Positions 7,984-16,727 of a stretch of DNA of 64,000 bases are shown here, one piece after another. The position numbers and the translations under genes are program-made. Source of the stretch: Amycolatopsis albispora (GTDB taxonomy: Bacteria; Actinomycetota; Actinomycetes; Mycobacteriales; Pseudonocardiaceae). Numbering within the stretch: the stretch's first letter is position 1; every line of letters starts with the position of its first letter. The notes below the pieces were generated by a model that did no database searches, was not told the origin of the DNA, and was given only the letters and a program-made list of their open reading frames with translations. The DNA is taken from contig NZ_CP015163.1 in NCBI RefSeq assembly GCF_003312875.1, positions 6,882,001 to 6,946,000 of the forward strand, read 5' to 3'.

Positions 7984-8355
7984 ATGAAGACTTACCGGGC
8001 GACAGCTCACCGCGAGGAGAAGTGGTGGGTGGTCGAGGTGGAAGGGGTCGGGGCGACCCAGGGCCGCTCCACCGCCGAGGCGCAGCGGATGGCCGCGGAT
8101 CTCGTGGAGATGATGGAAGAACTCACACCGGGCGAATTCACGGTCTCGATCGACTTCGACCTCCCCGGCCCGCTGGGGGAAGACGTCCGGCGTGCGAAGG
8201 AAGCCACTCGCGAGGCCGACCTCGCCCAGCGGAGGGCGGCCGAGCGGACCCGCGACGTGGTGCGCCGCCTGCTGGACAGCGGGCTGTCCAAGCAGGACGT
8301 CGCCAAGGTGCTGCACGTCTCGCCCCAGCGGGTCAGTCAGCTGGTCAAGTCCTGA
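7984..8355 (+). CDS. HicB-like antitoxin-fold protein with C-terminal HTH, no toxin partner
   Basis: A 123-residue protein. Residues 1-50 (MKTYRATAHREEKWWVVEVE, then GRSTAEAQRMAADLVEMM) form the partial RNase H fold of HicB antitoxins. The C-terminus has a helix-turn-helix, SKQDVAKVLHVSPQRVSQLV. HicB proteins usually neutralise and co-repress with a HicA toxin, but no HicA-like gene is adjacent on either side. GGAGGGG at 7969-7975 supports the ATG at 7984; an in-frame GTG at 7975 overlaps that site. It may be a free-standing regulator. Confidence 0.75.
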   Translation: MKTYRATAHREEKWWVVEVEGVGATQGRSTAEAQRMAADLVEMMEELTPGEFTVSIDFDLPGPLGEDVRRAKEATREADLAQRRAAERTRDVVRRLLDSGLSKQDVAKVLHVSPQRVSQLVKS

Positions 8356-8396
8356 ACCGGCCGCCCTCGTCGACGTGATCGGCGGCACAGGCGACA

Positions 8397-9542
8397 ATGA
8401 AGGGCGTGACCGCCACCCTGAGCAAGCCCGCGTTGAGGATCGGACCCTACGAAGTCGATCCTCCCGTGGTGCTCGCGCCGATGGCCGGGATCACCAACGT
8501 CGCCTTCCGGAGGCTGTGCCAGGAGTACGGCGCCGGCATCTACGTCTGCGAGATGATCACCGCGCGCGCGGTGGTCGAGCGGCATCCCGGCACGATGCAC
8601 ATGATGACCTTCGGCGAGCACGAGAAGCCCAGGTCCATGCAGCTCTACGGGGTGGACCCGAAGACCATGCGCGAAGCCGTCAAGATCATCGTCGGCGAGG
8701 GGCTGGCCGACCACATCGACAGCAACTTCGGCTGCCCCGTCGCCAAGGTGACGCGCAAGGGCGGCGGCGCCGCGCTGCCGTTCAAGCGCAAGCTCTTCGC
8801 CGCCATCGTGCGTGAGTCCGCGGCGGCCGCCGCCGAGGCCGGGGTGCCGTTCACGGTCAAGTTCCGCGTCGGCATCGACGACGACCACCACACCTTCCTC
8901 GACGCCGGGCGCATCGCCGAGGCCGAGGGCGCCGCCGCGGTCAGCCTGCACGCGCGCACCGCCGCTCAGCGTTACTCCGGCCAGGCCGACTGGACGAAGA
9001 TCGCCGCGCTCAAGGAAGCCGTCACCACCATCCCGGTGCTCGGCAACGGCGACATCTTCTCCGCCGCCGACGCCCTGCGCATGGTCGGCGAGACCGGGTG
9101 CGACGGCGTGGTCGTCGGCCGCGGCTGCCTCGGCAGGCCGTGGTTGTTCGGCGAACTCGAAGCCGCCTTCCAGGGTCGCGAGATCCCCGAGGGGCCGAAC
9201 CTCGGCGAGGTCGCCCGCGTGCTGCGCCGCCACGCCGAGCTGCTCGTCGAGCACGACGGCGCCGCCAAGGCCATGCGCGACCTGCGCAAGCACATGGCCT
9301 GGTACCTGATGGGCTTCCCGGTCGGCTCCGAACTCCGCCGCGGCTTCGCGATGGTGTCGAGCATGGACGAGCTCGACGACCTGATCGCCCGCCTCGACCA
9401 CACCGCGCCGTTCCCCGCCGACGCCGAGGGGCCACGCGGCCGCCAGGGCTCGCCGGGCAAGGTCACGCTGCCGCATGGCTGGCTCGACGACCCCGACGAC
9501 AACTGCGTGCCCGAAACCGAGGACATGCACTCGGGCGGCTGA
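8397..9542 (+). CDS. dusB: tRNA-dihydrouridine synthase (DusB family)
   Basis: A 381-residue FMN enzyme that reduces uridines in the tRNA D-loop. Motifs run in order: VLAPMAGITNVAFRRL for FMN, MQLYGVDP, DSNFGCPVAKV with the catalytic Cys, SLHARTAAQRYSG for phosphate and tRNA contacts, and GNGDIFSAAD. The extended, acidic C-terminus (after about residue 340) is common in actinobacterial members. The ATG at 8397 has only a weak ribosome site; a GTG three codons in is the alternative. It follows the HicB-like gene by 41 bases and faces the epimerase gene. Confidence 0.92.
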   Translation: MKGVTATLSKPALRIGPYEVDPPVVLAPMAGITNVAFRRLCQEYGAGIYVCEMITARAVVERHPGTMHMMTFGEHEKPRSMQLYGVDPKTMREAVKIIVGEGLADHIDSNFGCPVAKVTRKGGGAALPFKRKLFAAIVRESAAAAAEAGVPFTVKFRVGIDDDHHTFLDAGRIAEAEGAAAVSLHARTAAQRYSGQADWTKIAALKEAVTTIPVLGNGDIFSAADALRMVGETGCDGVVVGRGCLGRPWLFGELEAAFQGREIPEGPNLGEVARVLRRHAELLVEHDGAAKAMRDLRKHMAWYLMGFPVGSELRRGFAMVSSMDELDDLIARLDHTAPFPADAEGPRGRQGSPGKVTLPHGWLDDPDDNCVPETEDMHSGG

Positions 9543-9545
9543 GCC

Positions 9546-10547
9546 TCACTTCTCCGAATACCCCAGGTCCACCGGATCCGTGGCGTCCGGCGAAACGTGC
9601 GCGCGGTACCAGTCGGCGGAGCGCGCGAACTTCTCCGCGAAGCCGCCGCCCGGGTCCAGTTCCGTGCGCCGCCACAGCCGTTCGCTTTCGTACCAGTGGT
9701 CCTTGGCCAGCAGCTCGAACTGGTGGTCCGTCAACCCGGGCAGCACCTTCCGAGTGCGCTCCCGGTGCGCCTCGCACCCCAGGTTCCGCGACGGCGGGCG
9801 CACCCCCAGCTCCCGGCACACCGTGCCGATCACCTCCCGCATCCGCACCGGCCGCGGGTCGTTGGCGTGGAACACCGCGCCCCGGCTCTTCCCCCACGAC
9901 AACCCCATCAACCGCACCACCAGCGCGGCGAGGTCGTTCACCTCGATCACCGACGTGAGCGCGGCACCCCGGTCGATCCACGCCGGGACCGCGCGCACCA
10001 GCCGGCACAGCGCGGGCACGAACCAGGTGTCGCCGTGCCCGTAGACCAGGTGCGGCCGGAGCACGGTCCCGCCGAACCGCCGCACCTCCCGCTCCGCCTG
10101 CGCGCGGCTCAGGCTGGTCGCCGACACCGGTTCCGGCGCCAGCAGCGACTCGCTGATCCCGCGGTGCGGCCCGTGCCCGTAGACCGCCGTCGTGCTCATG
10201 TACAGGAATCGCTGGATCCCGGCCTGTTCGGCCTCCGCCAGCAGGAACTTCGTGCCGTCCCGGTTCACCCGGCGGCACCGCCCGGCGTCACCGCCGATCT
10301 GCGCGGCGATGTGGATGACCGTGGACATCCCGTCGACGAGCCCGCGCAGCCCGTCCGGTTCGGACAGATCACCCTTGACCACCTCGACCCCGGACTCGGC
10401 CAGCCACTGCGGCGGGGATCGGGTGAGCACCACCAGTGGCGGCCCCCAGTCGAACCAGCCCACCCGGTGCAGTTCCCGGATCACCGCGGTGCCGATGAAC
10501 CCGGTCGCCCCGGTCAGCAGGACCGGTCTTCCCCCAGTCGTCCCCAT
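9546..10547 (-). CDS. NAD-dependent epimerase/dehydratase, likely butyrolactone pathway reductase
   Basis: A 333-residue extended SDR. It begins VLLTGATGFIGTAVIREL with the NAD motif, has STVIHIAAQ, and a Ser-Thr-Thr/Tyr region FLYMSTTAVYGHGP. The usual YxxxK signature is not clear: SRAQAEREV sits where it would be, so the catalytic Tyr may be the one in AVYGHG. It starts three bases after the AfsA-like stop and is surely cotranscribed. NAD-dependent reductases beside afsA homologues act on butenolide or butyrolactone precursors in Streptomyces, which makes that its likely role here. Confidence 0.75.
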   Translation of the reverse strand: MGTTGGRPVLLTGATGFIGTAVIRELHRVGWFDWGPPLVVLTRSPPQWLAESGVEVVKGDLSEPDGLRGLVDGMSTVIHIAAQIGGDAGRCRRVNRDGTKFLLAEAEQAGIQRFLYMSTTAVYGHGPHRGISESLLAPEPVSATSLSRAQAEREVRRFGGTVLRPHLVYGHGDTWFVPALCRLVRAVPAWIDRGAALTSVIEVNDLAALVVRLMGLSWGKSRGAVFHANDPRPVRMREVIGTVCRELGVRPPSRNLGCEAHRERTRKVLPGLTDHQFELLAKDHWYESERLWRRTELDPGGGFAEKFARSADWYRAHVSPDATDPVDLGYSEK

Positions 10548-10550
10548 GTT

Positions 10551-11528
10551 TCAGCCGTGCACCAGCAGGTCGACGGTGCCGAACGCGGCGGTGCGCCCGG
10601 CCTGGCCGAAGACCACCTCGACCGAGGTGACGCCGGACCGCTGCGTGGCGCTTTCGGTGGCGCTGACCAGCGTCGGCAGATCGGTCTCCAGGTAGTGCTC
10701 GAAGTGGAAGTCGGCGCCGACGGGCAGCGCGTGCGGCCTGCCGATGGCCAGCTTCGCCGCCTGGCGCGCGGCTTCCATGGTGACCATGCCGGGCACGTGG
10801 TCCACCGGGTGGTCGAACATCACCGGGTGGGACTGGTCGACCCGCAGCACCCATTCGCGGTCGCGGGTGCCGGGGGCGAGCGCGACGTCACGCACGCGGT
10901 CGCGGCCGACGGACGCGGGCGAAACCCCGGCAAGCGGCTCCACTTCGGTCACCACGTCGGCGCGCTCCCCGCGCAGCCGCCGGTACGCCGAGGGCGAGAC
11001 CGCGCTCCACACCGCGCCGCCCGAGCCGATGCGCTCACCGTCGCGGTAGCAGCCGACTTCCAGGCGCCCGCCGGCGATGCGCTTCCCGCGCCGCTTGTGG
11101 TCGTGGCTGGTCACCGCGAGCACGATGTGGGCGGGGCGCGCGCCCAGCCGGAGGCCGTCCGAGCCGAGCGAGAAGCTCTGCCGGTGGACGATGAACTTCC
11201 AGTCCAGCGCCACCCCGAACTCGGAGTGCGCGATCAGCAGCCCGGCCTGGCGGATGGTCTCCGCCATCAGCATCGGGTCGTGGTGGTCCGGTCTCAGCAG
11301 GCTGAAGAAGCTGTGGCCACGCGGCCACTGGGCGCCCACCTGGAACTCGGTGTCGCCGAGCGTGCACAGGTCGGTCAGGAACACCTCGGAAACCGCCGCG
11401 CGGTGCACCAGCGCCCGCGGAATCGTCTGATCGAAGAGGACGTCGGACCGCTGCGAGACCACCGCGTTACCGAACTCCGGCGCCGCCGTGACCACATCCC
11501 CACCCGGCCGGGTCATCATCGCTGTCAT
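10551..11528 (-). CDS. AfsA/ScbA-family gamma-butyrolactone (autoregulator) synthase
   Basis: A 325-residue homologue of AfsA/ScbA, which condenses a beta-ketoacyl-ACP with dihydroxyacetone phosphate in the first step of gamma-butyrolactone hormone synthesis. Two AfsA repeats are visible. The first has VHRAAVSEVFLTD, and the second has the parallel DHVPGMVTMEAARQAA, both family hallmarks. The ATG at 11528 lies seven bases after AAGGAG, so it is preferred over an in-frame GTG at 11534 that touches the ribosome site. Divergent from the ArpA-like receptor gene, with a receptor-type operator in the gap. Confidence 0.9.
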   Translation of the reverse strand: MTAMMTRPGGDVVTAAPEFGNAVVSQRSDVLFDQTIPRALVHRAAVSEVFLTDLCTLGDTEFQVGAQWPRGHSFFSLLRPDHHDPMLMAETIRQAGLLIAHSEFGVALDWKFIVHRQSFSLGSDGLRLGARPAHIVLAVTSHDHKRRGKRIAGGRLEVGCYRDGERIGSGGAVWSAVSPSAYRRLRGERADVVTEVEPLAGVSPASVGRDRVRDVALAPGTRDREWVLRVDQSHPVMFDHPVDHVPGMVTMEAARQAAKLAIGRPHALPVGADFHFEHYLETDLPTLVSATESATQRSGVTSVEVVFGQAGRTAAFGTVDLLVHG

Positions 11529-11568
11529 CAGCACTCCTTGTGTGGAAGCTCACGTTATGACCGTTTTG

Positions 11569-11596
11569 AACATACTGACTGCCCGGTTTTTTTTAC
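11569..11596. promoter_or_regulatory. ARE-like operator for a gamma-butyrolactone receptor
   Basis: AACATACTGACTGCCCGG followed by a run of T and AC closely resembles the autoregulatory elements bound by ArpA/ScbR receptors, whose pattern is AnAnACnnACnnnnCGGTTnGTTT. It sits between the divergent afsA-like and receptor genes, the classic place for such a site. Confidence 0.65.
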
Positions 11597-11750
11597 AACC
11601 CCTTCGGATGATAAATTCCTGGTTAACTGCTCACCGGCCGTAGGATCTCGGCCGCTACGTCGTCCGAACAGACCAGGGACCCGGCACCTGTGTCCTCCGA
11701 ACAGCCGAAGGAATGGCGACTGGATCCCCCAAGAACCCAGGGAGTTGTAC

Positions 11751-12392
11751 GTGCCCAAGCAGGAACGGGCCGAGCTCACCCGAACGGCCATCCTGGACGC
11801 GGCGGCCATGGTGTTCGACGAGCGCGGCTTCCAGGGCGGCACGCTGACCGACATCATCGCGGGCGCGGGCGTCACCAAGGGAGCGCTGTACTTCCACTTC
11901 TCCTCGAAGGAGGAGATCGCCAAGGCGATCATCTCCGAGCAGTTCACCATCTGGACCCCGCCGGAGGACCCGGACCTGGTGACCCTGCAGACCGCGATCG
12001 ACCTGTCGCACGGCATGGCGATCAGCCTGCGGAACAACCCGCGCGTGCGGGCGGGCATCCGGCTGGTGATCGAGCAGGGCACGTTCTCCACGCCGACCCC
12101 GGACGCGTACCAGAACTGGATCGGGCTGGTGCAGACCTGCCTGGAAAGCGCCGCGCGCCAAGGAGATCTGCGCCCGGAGCTGGACCCGGTGGACGTCGCC
12201 ACGTTCGTCATCGCGTCGTTCACCGGGGTGCAGATCAGTTCGGAGGTGCTCACGCAGCGCGAGGACATCACCGAGCGGGTCACCATGATGTGGCGGATCA
12301 CCCTGCCGGGCATCGTGCCGCCGCGGCGGTTGCACAAGTTCCGCCCGGAGGGCAGCCAGGTCGCCGAAGCGAACGGGGTCAGCCGAAGCTGA
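11751..12392 (+). CDS. TetR-family gamma-butyrolactone receptor (ArpA/ScbR-like)
   Basis: A 213-residue repressor that would release DNA on binding the autoregulator. The N-terminus (PKQERAELTRTAILDAAA, then GVTKGALYFHFSSKEEIA) is very close in pattern to ScbR and ArpA. The family-typical Trp in the ligand pocket could be one of FTIWTPP or the later NWIGL. The GTG at 11751 has AGGGAG six bases upstream. It is divergent from afsA with an ARE-like site between, so it probably represses both. Its last 14 bases overlap the convergent second receptor gene. Confidence 0.88.
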   Translation: MPKQERAELTRTAILDAAAMVFDERGFQGGTLTDIIAGAGVTKGALYFHFSSKEEIAKAIISEQFTIWTPPEDPDLVTLQTAIDLSHGMAISLRNNPRVRAGIRLVIEQGTFSTPTPDAYQNWIGLVQTCLESAARQGDLRPELDPVDVATFVIASFTGVQISSEVLTQREDITERVTMMWRITLPGIVPPRRLHKFRPEGSQVAEANGVSRS

Positions 12393-13035
12393 CCGGGGGC
12401 CGCGCGGCGGCGGCGGAACTGCCGGTGCGGTCGAGGCCGGCGGTGCGCGCGGGCACGGCGATGCCGGGCAGCAGCACCTCCCACGCCTTGCTGACCGCGA
12501 CCGTGCGCGGCCGGGGCAGCGTGCCCGCCCACCACAGCACCTCGAGCCCGGTGCTGGCCGCGACCACCTGGGTCAGCACGGCGTCCTGGGCGACGCCCGG
12601 CTTCAGCTCGCCCGCCGCGTCGGCGCGGGCGAGCGCGTCACTGATGGTCTTGAGCAACGCCTGGTAGAAGTCGCTGAACGGGGCGCCGCGATCGGCGCAC
12701 TCGCGCGCGGTGCGCATGCAGGCGCGGATCACCGGGCTGGCGTCGAGCCAGGCGGCGAGCGTGTGGGTCAGGTCGATCACGGTCTGCAGCGGGGAGTTCT
12801 CGTTGGAGGCGAGCTTGGCCGCGTGCGACTCGAGCATCACGCAGCCGAGTTCCTGCACCGCGCCGACGAGCTCGTCCTTCGAGGCGAAGTGGAAGTAGAC
12901 GGCCCCCTTGGTCACCCCGGCCGCCTGGCTGATCTCGGACATGCTGGCGGTCGGGAAGCCGTCACGGTCGAACAGCCTGGCGGCACACCTCACGATCTCG
13001 TTCCTGGTCTGCTCTGACCGATGCTGCTTGGCCAC
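12379..13035 (-). CDS. Second ArpA-like TetR regulator (possible pseudo-receptor)
   Basis: A 218-residue TetR protein of the same subfamily. The HTH reads GVTKGAVYFHFASKDELVGAV, matching the butyrolactone receptor type. Pairs of a true receptor and a second, non-butyrolactone-binding pseudo-receptor are known in Streptomyces (ScbR/ScbR2), and this arrangement fits. The GTG start has GGAG six bases upstream. It lies 54 bases downstream of the SARP gene on the same strand and is probably cotranscribed with it. Which of the two TetR proteins binds a ligand cannot be decided here. Confidence 0.85.
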   Translation of the reverse strand: MAKQHRSEQTRNEIVRCAARLFDRDGFPTASMSEISQAAGVTKGAVYFHFASKDELVGAVQELGCVMLESHAAKLASNENSPLQTVIDLTHTLAAWLDASPVIRACMRTARECADRGAPFSDFYQALLKTISDALARADAAGELKPGVAQDAVLTQVVAASTGLEVLWWAGTLPRPRTVAVSKAWEVLLPGIAVPARTAGLDRTGSSAAAARPPVSFG

Positions 13036-13089
13036 AGGGGGCTCCTCGACTGCTGGGACGAACGGCGTGACGGCTCATCCCGGCCCGCC

Positions 13090-13908
13090 TCACGCGGTGA
13101 GCGCGGGGAACAGGGGGTCCCCGGGCCGGGTCGGCTCCTGATCGGAGGTGAGGATGCACCGGTGCAGTCGGCGCAGGCTCAAGGACGGCTCGAGTCCCAG
13201 GCCTTCGACCAGGCGGGTGCGCAGCCGCAGATAGACCTCGATGGCGTCACCCCGGCGGCCGGCCCGCTGCAACGCGAGCATGAGGTGCCCGTGCAGGCCC
13301 TCGTGCGTCGGGTTGCGGGCGACCAGCGCGGTGAGTTCACCGAGCAGCTCGTGGTGCCTGCCGAGCCGGAGATCGGCGTCGATGCGGCGGTCGAGCACGC
13401 ACAACCTGGCCTCCTCCAGGCGGTGCACCTCGACCTCGAGCAACCCGCCCGGCATCACGTCGGCCAGCGCGCGACCGCGCCAGAGCGCCAGCGCGCGCCC
13501 GAACTTCTCCGACGCCCCGGCGAAGTCACCGGCCTCGCGCGCGCGGTGACCGGACTCGGCCAGCCGGTCGAACTCCTTGACGTCGATCGTGAACCCCTCA
13601 TCACGAAGAACATAGCCCCCTACTTCTCGCGCCAGGATCGCTTTCGGATCCCGGGCGCGACCGTCTTCGGCGCCCGCCCCCGCCGCACCGATCATGGACC
13701 TCAGGTGCAGCACGTAGGTCTGCAGGGTGGTGCGTGCGCTCCGCGGCACCTTCCCACCCCACAACTCCTCGAACAAGGCCGTGTCGGGAACCAGTTCCCC
13801 GGCGTGCACCGTCAGCATGGCGAGCAGCTTGCGCTCCTTCGCCGCCGTCGGCGCCACCGTTCTGCCGCAAAACTGGACTTCAAGCGGCCCCAGCACCCGG
13901 ATGTCCAT
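13090..13908 (-). CDS. SARP-family transcriptional activator
   Basis: A 272-residue short SARP, the class that switches on antibiotic clusters. The N-terminal OmpR-like winged helix runs from MDIRVLGPLEVQFCGRTV through KERKLLAMLTVHAGELV and TLQTYVLHLRSMIG; the bacterial transcriptional activation domain (BTAD) follows with its TPR-like helices to LSLRRLHRCIL. The ATG at 13908 is five bases after GGGAG and is preferred to the adjacent GTG at 13911. The gene is divergent from the LAL regulator, with two receptor-type sites in the gap, so it is a likely target of the butyrolactone receptors. Confidence 0.9.
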   Translation of the reverse strand: MDIRVLGPLEVQFCGRTVAPTAAKERKLLAMLTVHAGELVPDTALFEELWGGKVPRSARTTLQTYVLHLRSMIGAAGAGAEDGRARDPKAILAREVGGYVLRDEGFTIDVKEFDRLAESGHRAREAGDFAGASEKFGRALALWRGRALADVMPGGLLEVEVHRLEEARLCVLDRRIDADLRLGRHHELLGELTALVARNPTHEGLHGHLMLALQRAGRRGDAIEVYLRLRTRLVEGLGLEPSLSLRRLHRCILTSDQEPTRPGDPLFPALTA

Positions 13909-14228
13909 CACAGCTCCCTCAGCTCGTCGGCGAGCCGGTGGTCACCCCTGCCAGCGGCCCGATACCCAAAATTCAAAACCGGGCGGTCGGTTTTGTCAAC
14001 GGTTTCGGTACCGGTCGGTCGGTTTTTTCGTTGAGCGGTCGACCCCCTCACCCTACTCCTGAGCAGCCACGATGCCCGCCGGTTCGGCCGGAAGCTGCCG
14101 ATCTTCGCCGTCGACGGCGCCTCGACGGCTTGTCGGACCCCACTCGAGCCGCCCTCGATTCCCGGGAGCGACCCCTTTTCCTGGGCTAATTTCGCCCTGA
14201 ACCCCGCACACGACGCAAAGGGGACATC
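13909..14228. promoter_or_regulatory. Divergent SARP/LAL promoter region with two ARE-like sites
   Basis: This 320-base region holds no gene. Site A is a palindrome, CAAAACCG (13974-13981) and CGGTTTTG (13988-13995), around GGCGGT. Site B, about 14010-14028, repeats the same block as ACCGGTCGGTCGGTTTTTT. The two share ACCGG(G/T)CGGTCGGTTTT in direct orientation about 31 bases apart. Both resemble butyrolactone-receptor elements. The rest, to the AAAGGGG ribosome site of the LAL gene, shows nothing clear. Confidence 0.6.
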
Positions 14229-16727
14229 ATGCTGATCGCACGGGATGAGCAGGTCGCGGCGCTCAAGGCGCGGCTGGCCGGCGCGGAGTCGGGCCTCGGG
14301 ACCACCACGGTGCTGACCGGGGGCGTCGCGTGCGGGAAGACCACGCTGCTGACCCGGTTCGCCGAACTCGCCGAGGACTCCGGCGCGCTGGTGCTGCGGG
14401 CCGGCTGCGCCCGCGCCGAGCAGGGCCTGCCCTTCGGCGCGCTGGGCCAGCTGCTGCCGCCGCCCGCACTCGCCGACGAACGGATCGCGAAGGCGCTCGA
14501 CCACGACCCGGACCGGACGGTGGCGGACAACGAACTGCTGCGCGTCTCGCGTGCGGTCGGTGCCGCGTTGTTCGCGTTGTCCGCCGAACGGCCGCTGGCC
14601 ATCCTGCTCGACGACGCCCAGTACTGCGACGCGCCTTCGATGAGCTGCCTGCTGTACCTGGTGCGGCGGCTCCCCGGGCAGCGCGTGACCGTGGTGCTCA
14701 CCGAAGGCGCCGGGCCGCTGGCCCTCGATCCGGGGGTGCGCGCGGAACTCTCGCGCCAGCCGCACTTCCACGCGCTGCCGGTCGAACCACTGACCGCCGG
14801 GAACGACCTGCCGCTGACCGGCGGCAACCCGCAGCTGATGAACGGGCTGGCCGAGGGTCGCTTCACCGAGGCACTGCTCGGCTGCCTGCACCGGGCGGCG
14901 CCGTCCACGGTCGAGGTGCTCGGCGCCATCGGCGTGCTGGGTTCGGCCGACGACGTGGCCGAGCTGCTCGGCCGTGAGATCGACGCCGACCTGCTGGCGC
15001 TGCGGGCGAGCGGGCTGATCAACGCGGGCGACCAGGCACACCCGGACGTCGCGGCGGCGGCGCTCGGCACCTTCACCCCGGCGGCCGCGGCCGAGCTGCA
15101 CGAGCGCGCGGCCGTGCTGACCCACACCGCGGGCGCCGCCCCCGAGGTGGTGGCCGGGCACCTGCTGCGGGCCCCGCACCTGCGCCCGGACTGGGCCGCG
15201 CCCGTGCTCACCGACGCGGCCGACACCGCGCTGCGCGACCAGCGGCCCGCGGATGCCGTCCGCTACCTGGAACTGGCCCGCGCGAGCACCACCGATCCCG
15301 CGCTCCGGCTCGACCTGTCCGCGTTGCTGGCCAGGGTGACCTGGCGGCTCGACCCCGGGCAGTCCTCGCGGCACCTCGAACCGCTGATGACCGCCGCCCG
15401 CGACGGCAGGCTGGCCGGTCGTGACACCACCGCGCTGGCGGGATACCTGCTCTGGCAAGGCAAGCACGACGAGGCACTGGCCACCATCCGCGGCCTGGCC
15501 GGGGACGCGCAGCAGCTCGCGGAGGCCGAACTCTGGCTCAGCACCACCTATCCGGGGCTCAAGCGGCGGATCCGGTTCGACCAGCTGCTGCCCGGCGGCC
15601 AGCCGGTGACCGCGCCGAGGCCGACCGTGCTCGGTGCCGAGCACCTGCTGCAGCGGTCGCAGTTCGGGGAACGCGACCAGATCTCACCCCAGGAGGAGTT
15701 CGGCGCGTTGCTCACGCTGATCTACGCCGGACGGCTCGACGCCGCCGCGCACTGGGGCAGGCTGCACCACCTCCGGCTGCGCACCACCAGCCGCACCGGG
15801 CAGGCGCTGCTGGCCTCGGTCCGCGCGGAAATCGCGGTGCGCCAAGGGGAACTGACCATCGCGCACCGGGAGGCGAGCGAGGCGCTGCGGGTGCTGTCCG
15901 AACGCGGCTGGGGGGTCGGCATCGGCTTCCCGCTGGCGAACCTGCTGCTCGCGCTGATCGGCCTCGGCAGGCTGGAGGAGGCCGCCGAGATCGCCGAACG
16001 GCCGGTGCCGCAGGCCATGTTCGACACCCGGTTCGGCCTGCACTACGCGTACGCGCGCGGTTGCTACAGCCAGGCCATCGGCAGGCACCAGGCGGCGCTC
16101 GCCGACTTCCTGTTCTGCGGTGAGCTGATGCAGCAGTGGGGCATGGACCAGCCGTCGGTGGTGCCGTGGCGGACCGGCGCCGCGCAGGCCTGGCTGGCGC
16201 TGGGCAACCGCGGCCAGGCACGCAAGCTGGTCGACGCGCAGCTCGCGCTCGCGGGCACCGAGCAACCGCGGGTGCGGGGGATCTCGTTGCGGGTACTGGC
16301 CGCGGCGAGCGAACCGGCGCAGCGCCCGCAGCTGGTCGCCGAAGCGGTGAAGCTGCTGGAGGCCTGCGGTGACCGGCTCGAACGGGCCAAGGCACTGCAG
16401 TTGCTGACCGGCGACCGGCACGACCGGCACGACCGGCGCCGTCCGGTGCCGCGGGCCAAGCCGCAGCCCGCCCGGCCGGCCGGGGAGGTGGTGCGCGGGC
16501 TGGACAAGCTCAGCGAGTCCGAAAGCCGAGTCGCCGCGCTCGCGGTGTGCGGCTGCTCGAACCGGGAGATCGCGGGCAAGCTCTACATCACGGTGTCCAC
16601 TGTGGAGCAGCACCTGACCAGGACCTACCGCAAGCTGGGCATCAAGCGGCGCTGTGATCTGCCGATCGAGCTGCGGGCGTTGGCGACCGGGACGACTGGG
16701 ACGACTGGGACGACACGGAGTGCGTGA
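14229..16727 (+). CDS. LAL-type large LuxR regulator
   Basis: An 832-residue cytoplasmic ATPase-regulator. The N-terminal AAA-like domain has Walker A GGVACGKTTLL near residue 31 and Walker B LAILLDDAQYCD near 120. A long helical, TPR-like middle follows. The C-terminal GerE/LuxR helix-turn-helix reads SESRVAALAVCGCSNREIAG and STVEQHLTRTYRKLGIKRR. Such LAL proteins activate polyketide clusters. The tail is a short TGTTGTTGTTRSA repeat from a tandem run of gggacgact. It is divergent from the SARP and convergent with the PKS-like gene, with 86 bases of antisense overlap. Confidence 0.9.
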   Translation: MLIARDEQVAALKARLAGAESGLGTTTVLTGGVACGKTTLLTRFAELAEDSGALVLRAGCARAEQGLPFGALGQLLPPPALADERIAKALDHDPDRTVADNELLRVSRAVGAALFALSAERPLAILLDDAQYCDAPSMSCLLYLVRRLPGQRVTVVLTEGAGPLALDPGVRAELSRQPHFHALPVEPLTAGNDLPLTGGNPQLMNGLAEGRFTEALLGCLHRAAPSTVEVLGAIGVLGSADDVAELLGREIDADLLALRASGLINAGDQAHPDVAAAALGTFTPAAAAELHERAAVLTHTAGAAPEVVAGHLLRAPHLRPDWAAPVLTDAADTALRDQRPADAVRYLELARASTTDPALRLDLSALLARVTWRLDPGQSSRHLEPLMTAARDGRLAGRDTTALAGYLLWQGKHDEALATIRGLAGDAQQLAEAELWLSTTYPGLKRRIRFDQLLPGGQPVTAPRPTVLGAEHLLQRSQFGERDQISPQEEFGALLTLIYAGRLDAAAHWGRLHHLRLRTTSRTGQALLASVRAEIAVRQGELTIAHREASEALRVLSERGWGVGIGFPLANLLLALIGLGRLEEAAEIAERPVPQAMFDTRFGLHYAYARGCYSQAIGRHQAALADFLFCGELMQQWGMDQPSVVPWRTGAAQAWLALGNRGQARKLVDAQLALAGTEQPRVRGISLRVLAAASEPAQRPQLVAEAVKLLEACGDRLERAKALQLLTGDRHDRHDRRRPVPRAKPQPARPAGEVVRGLDKLSESESRVAALAVCGCSNREIAGKLYITVSTVEQHLTRTYRKLGIKRRCDLPIELRALATGTTGTTGTTRSA

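Noticed and set aside
9597..11750. A plus-strand frame open for 718 codons upstream of the ArpA-like receptor
   Set aside because: It is the reverse shadow of the epimerase and AfsA-like genes. It is rich in His, Arg and Gln without domains. The real gene starts at the GTG at 11751 with its own ribosome site.
16687..16722. Short tandem repeat (gggacgact) at the end of the LAL gene as a possible phase-variation tract
   Set aside because: The unit is nine bases, so copy change would keep the frame; it only alters the tail.
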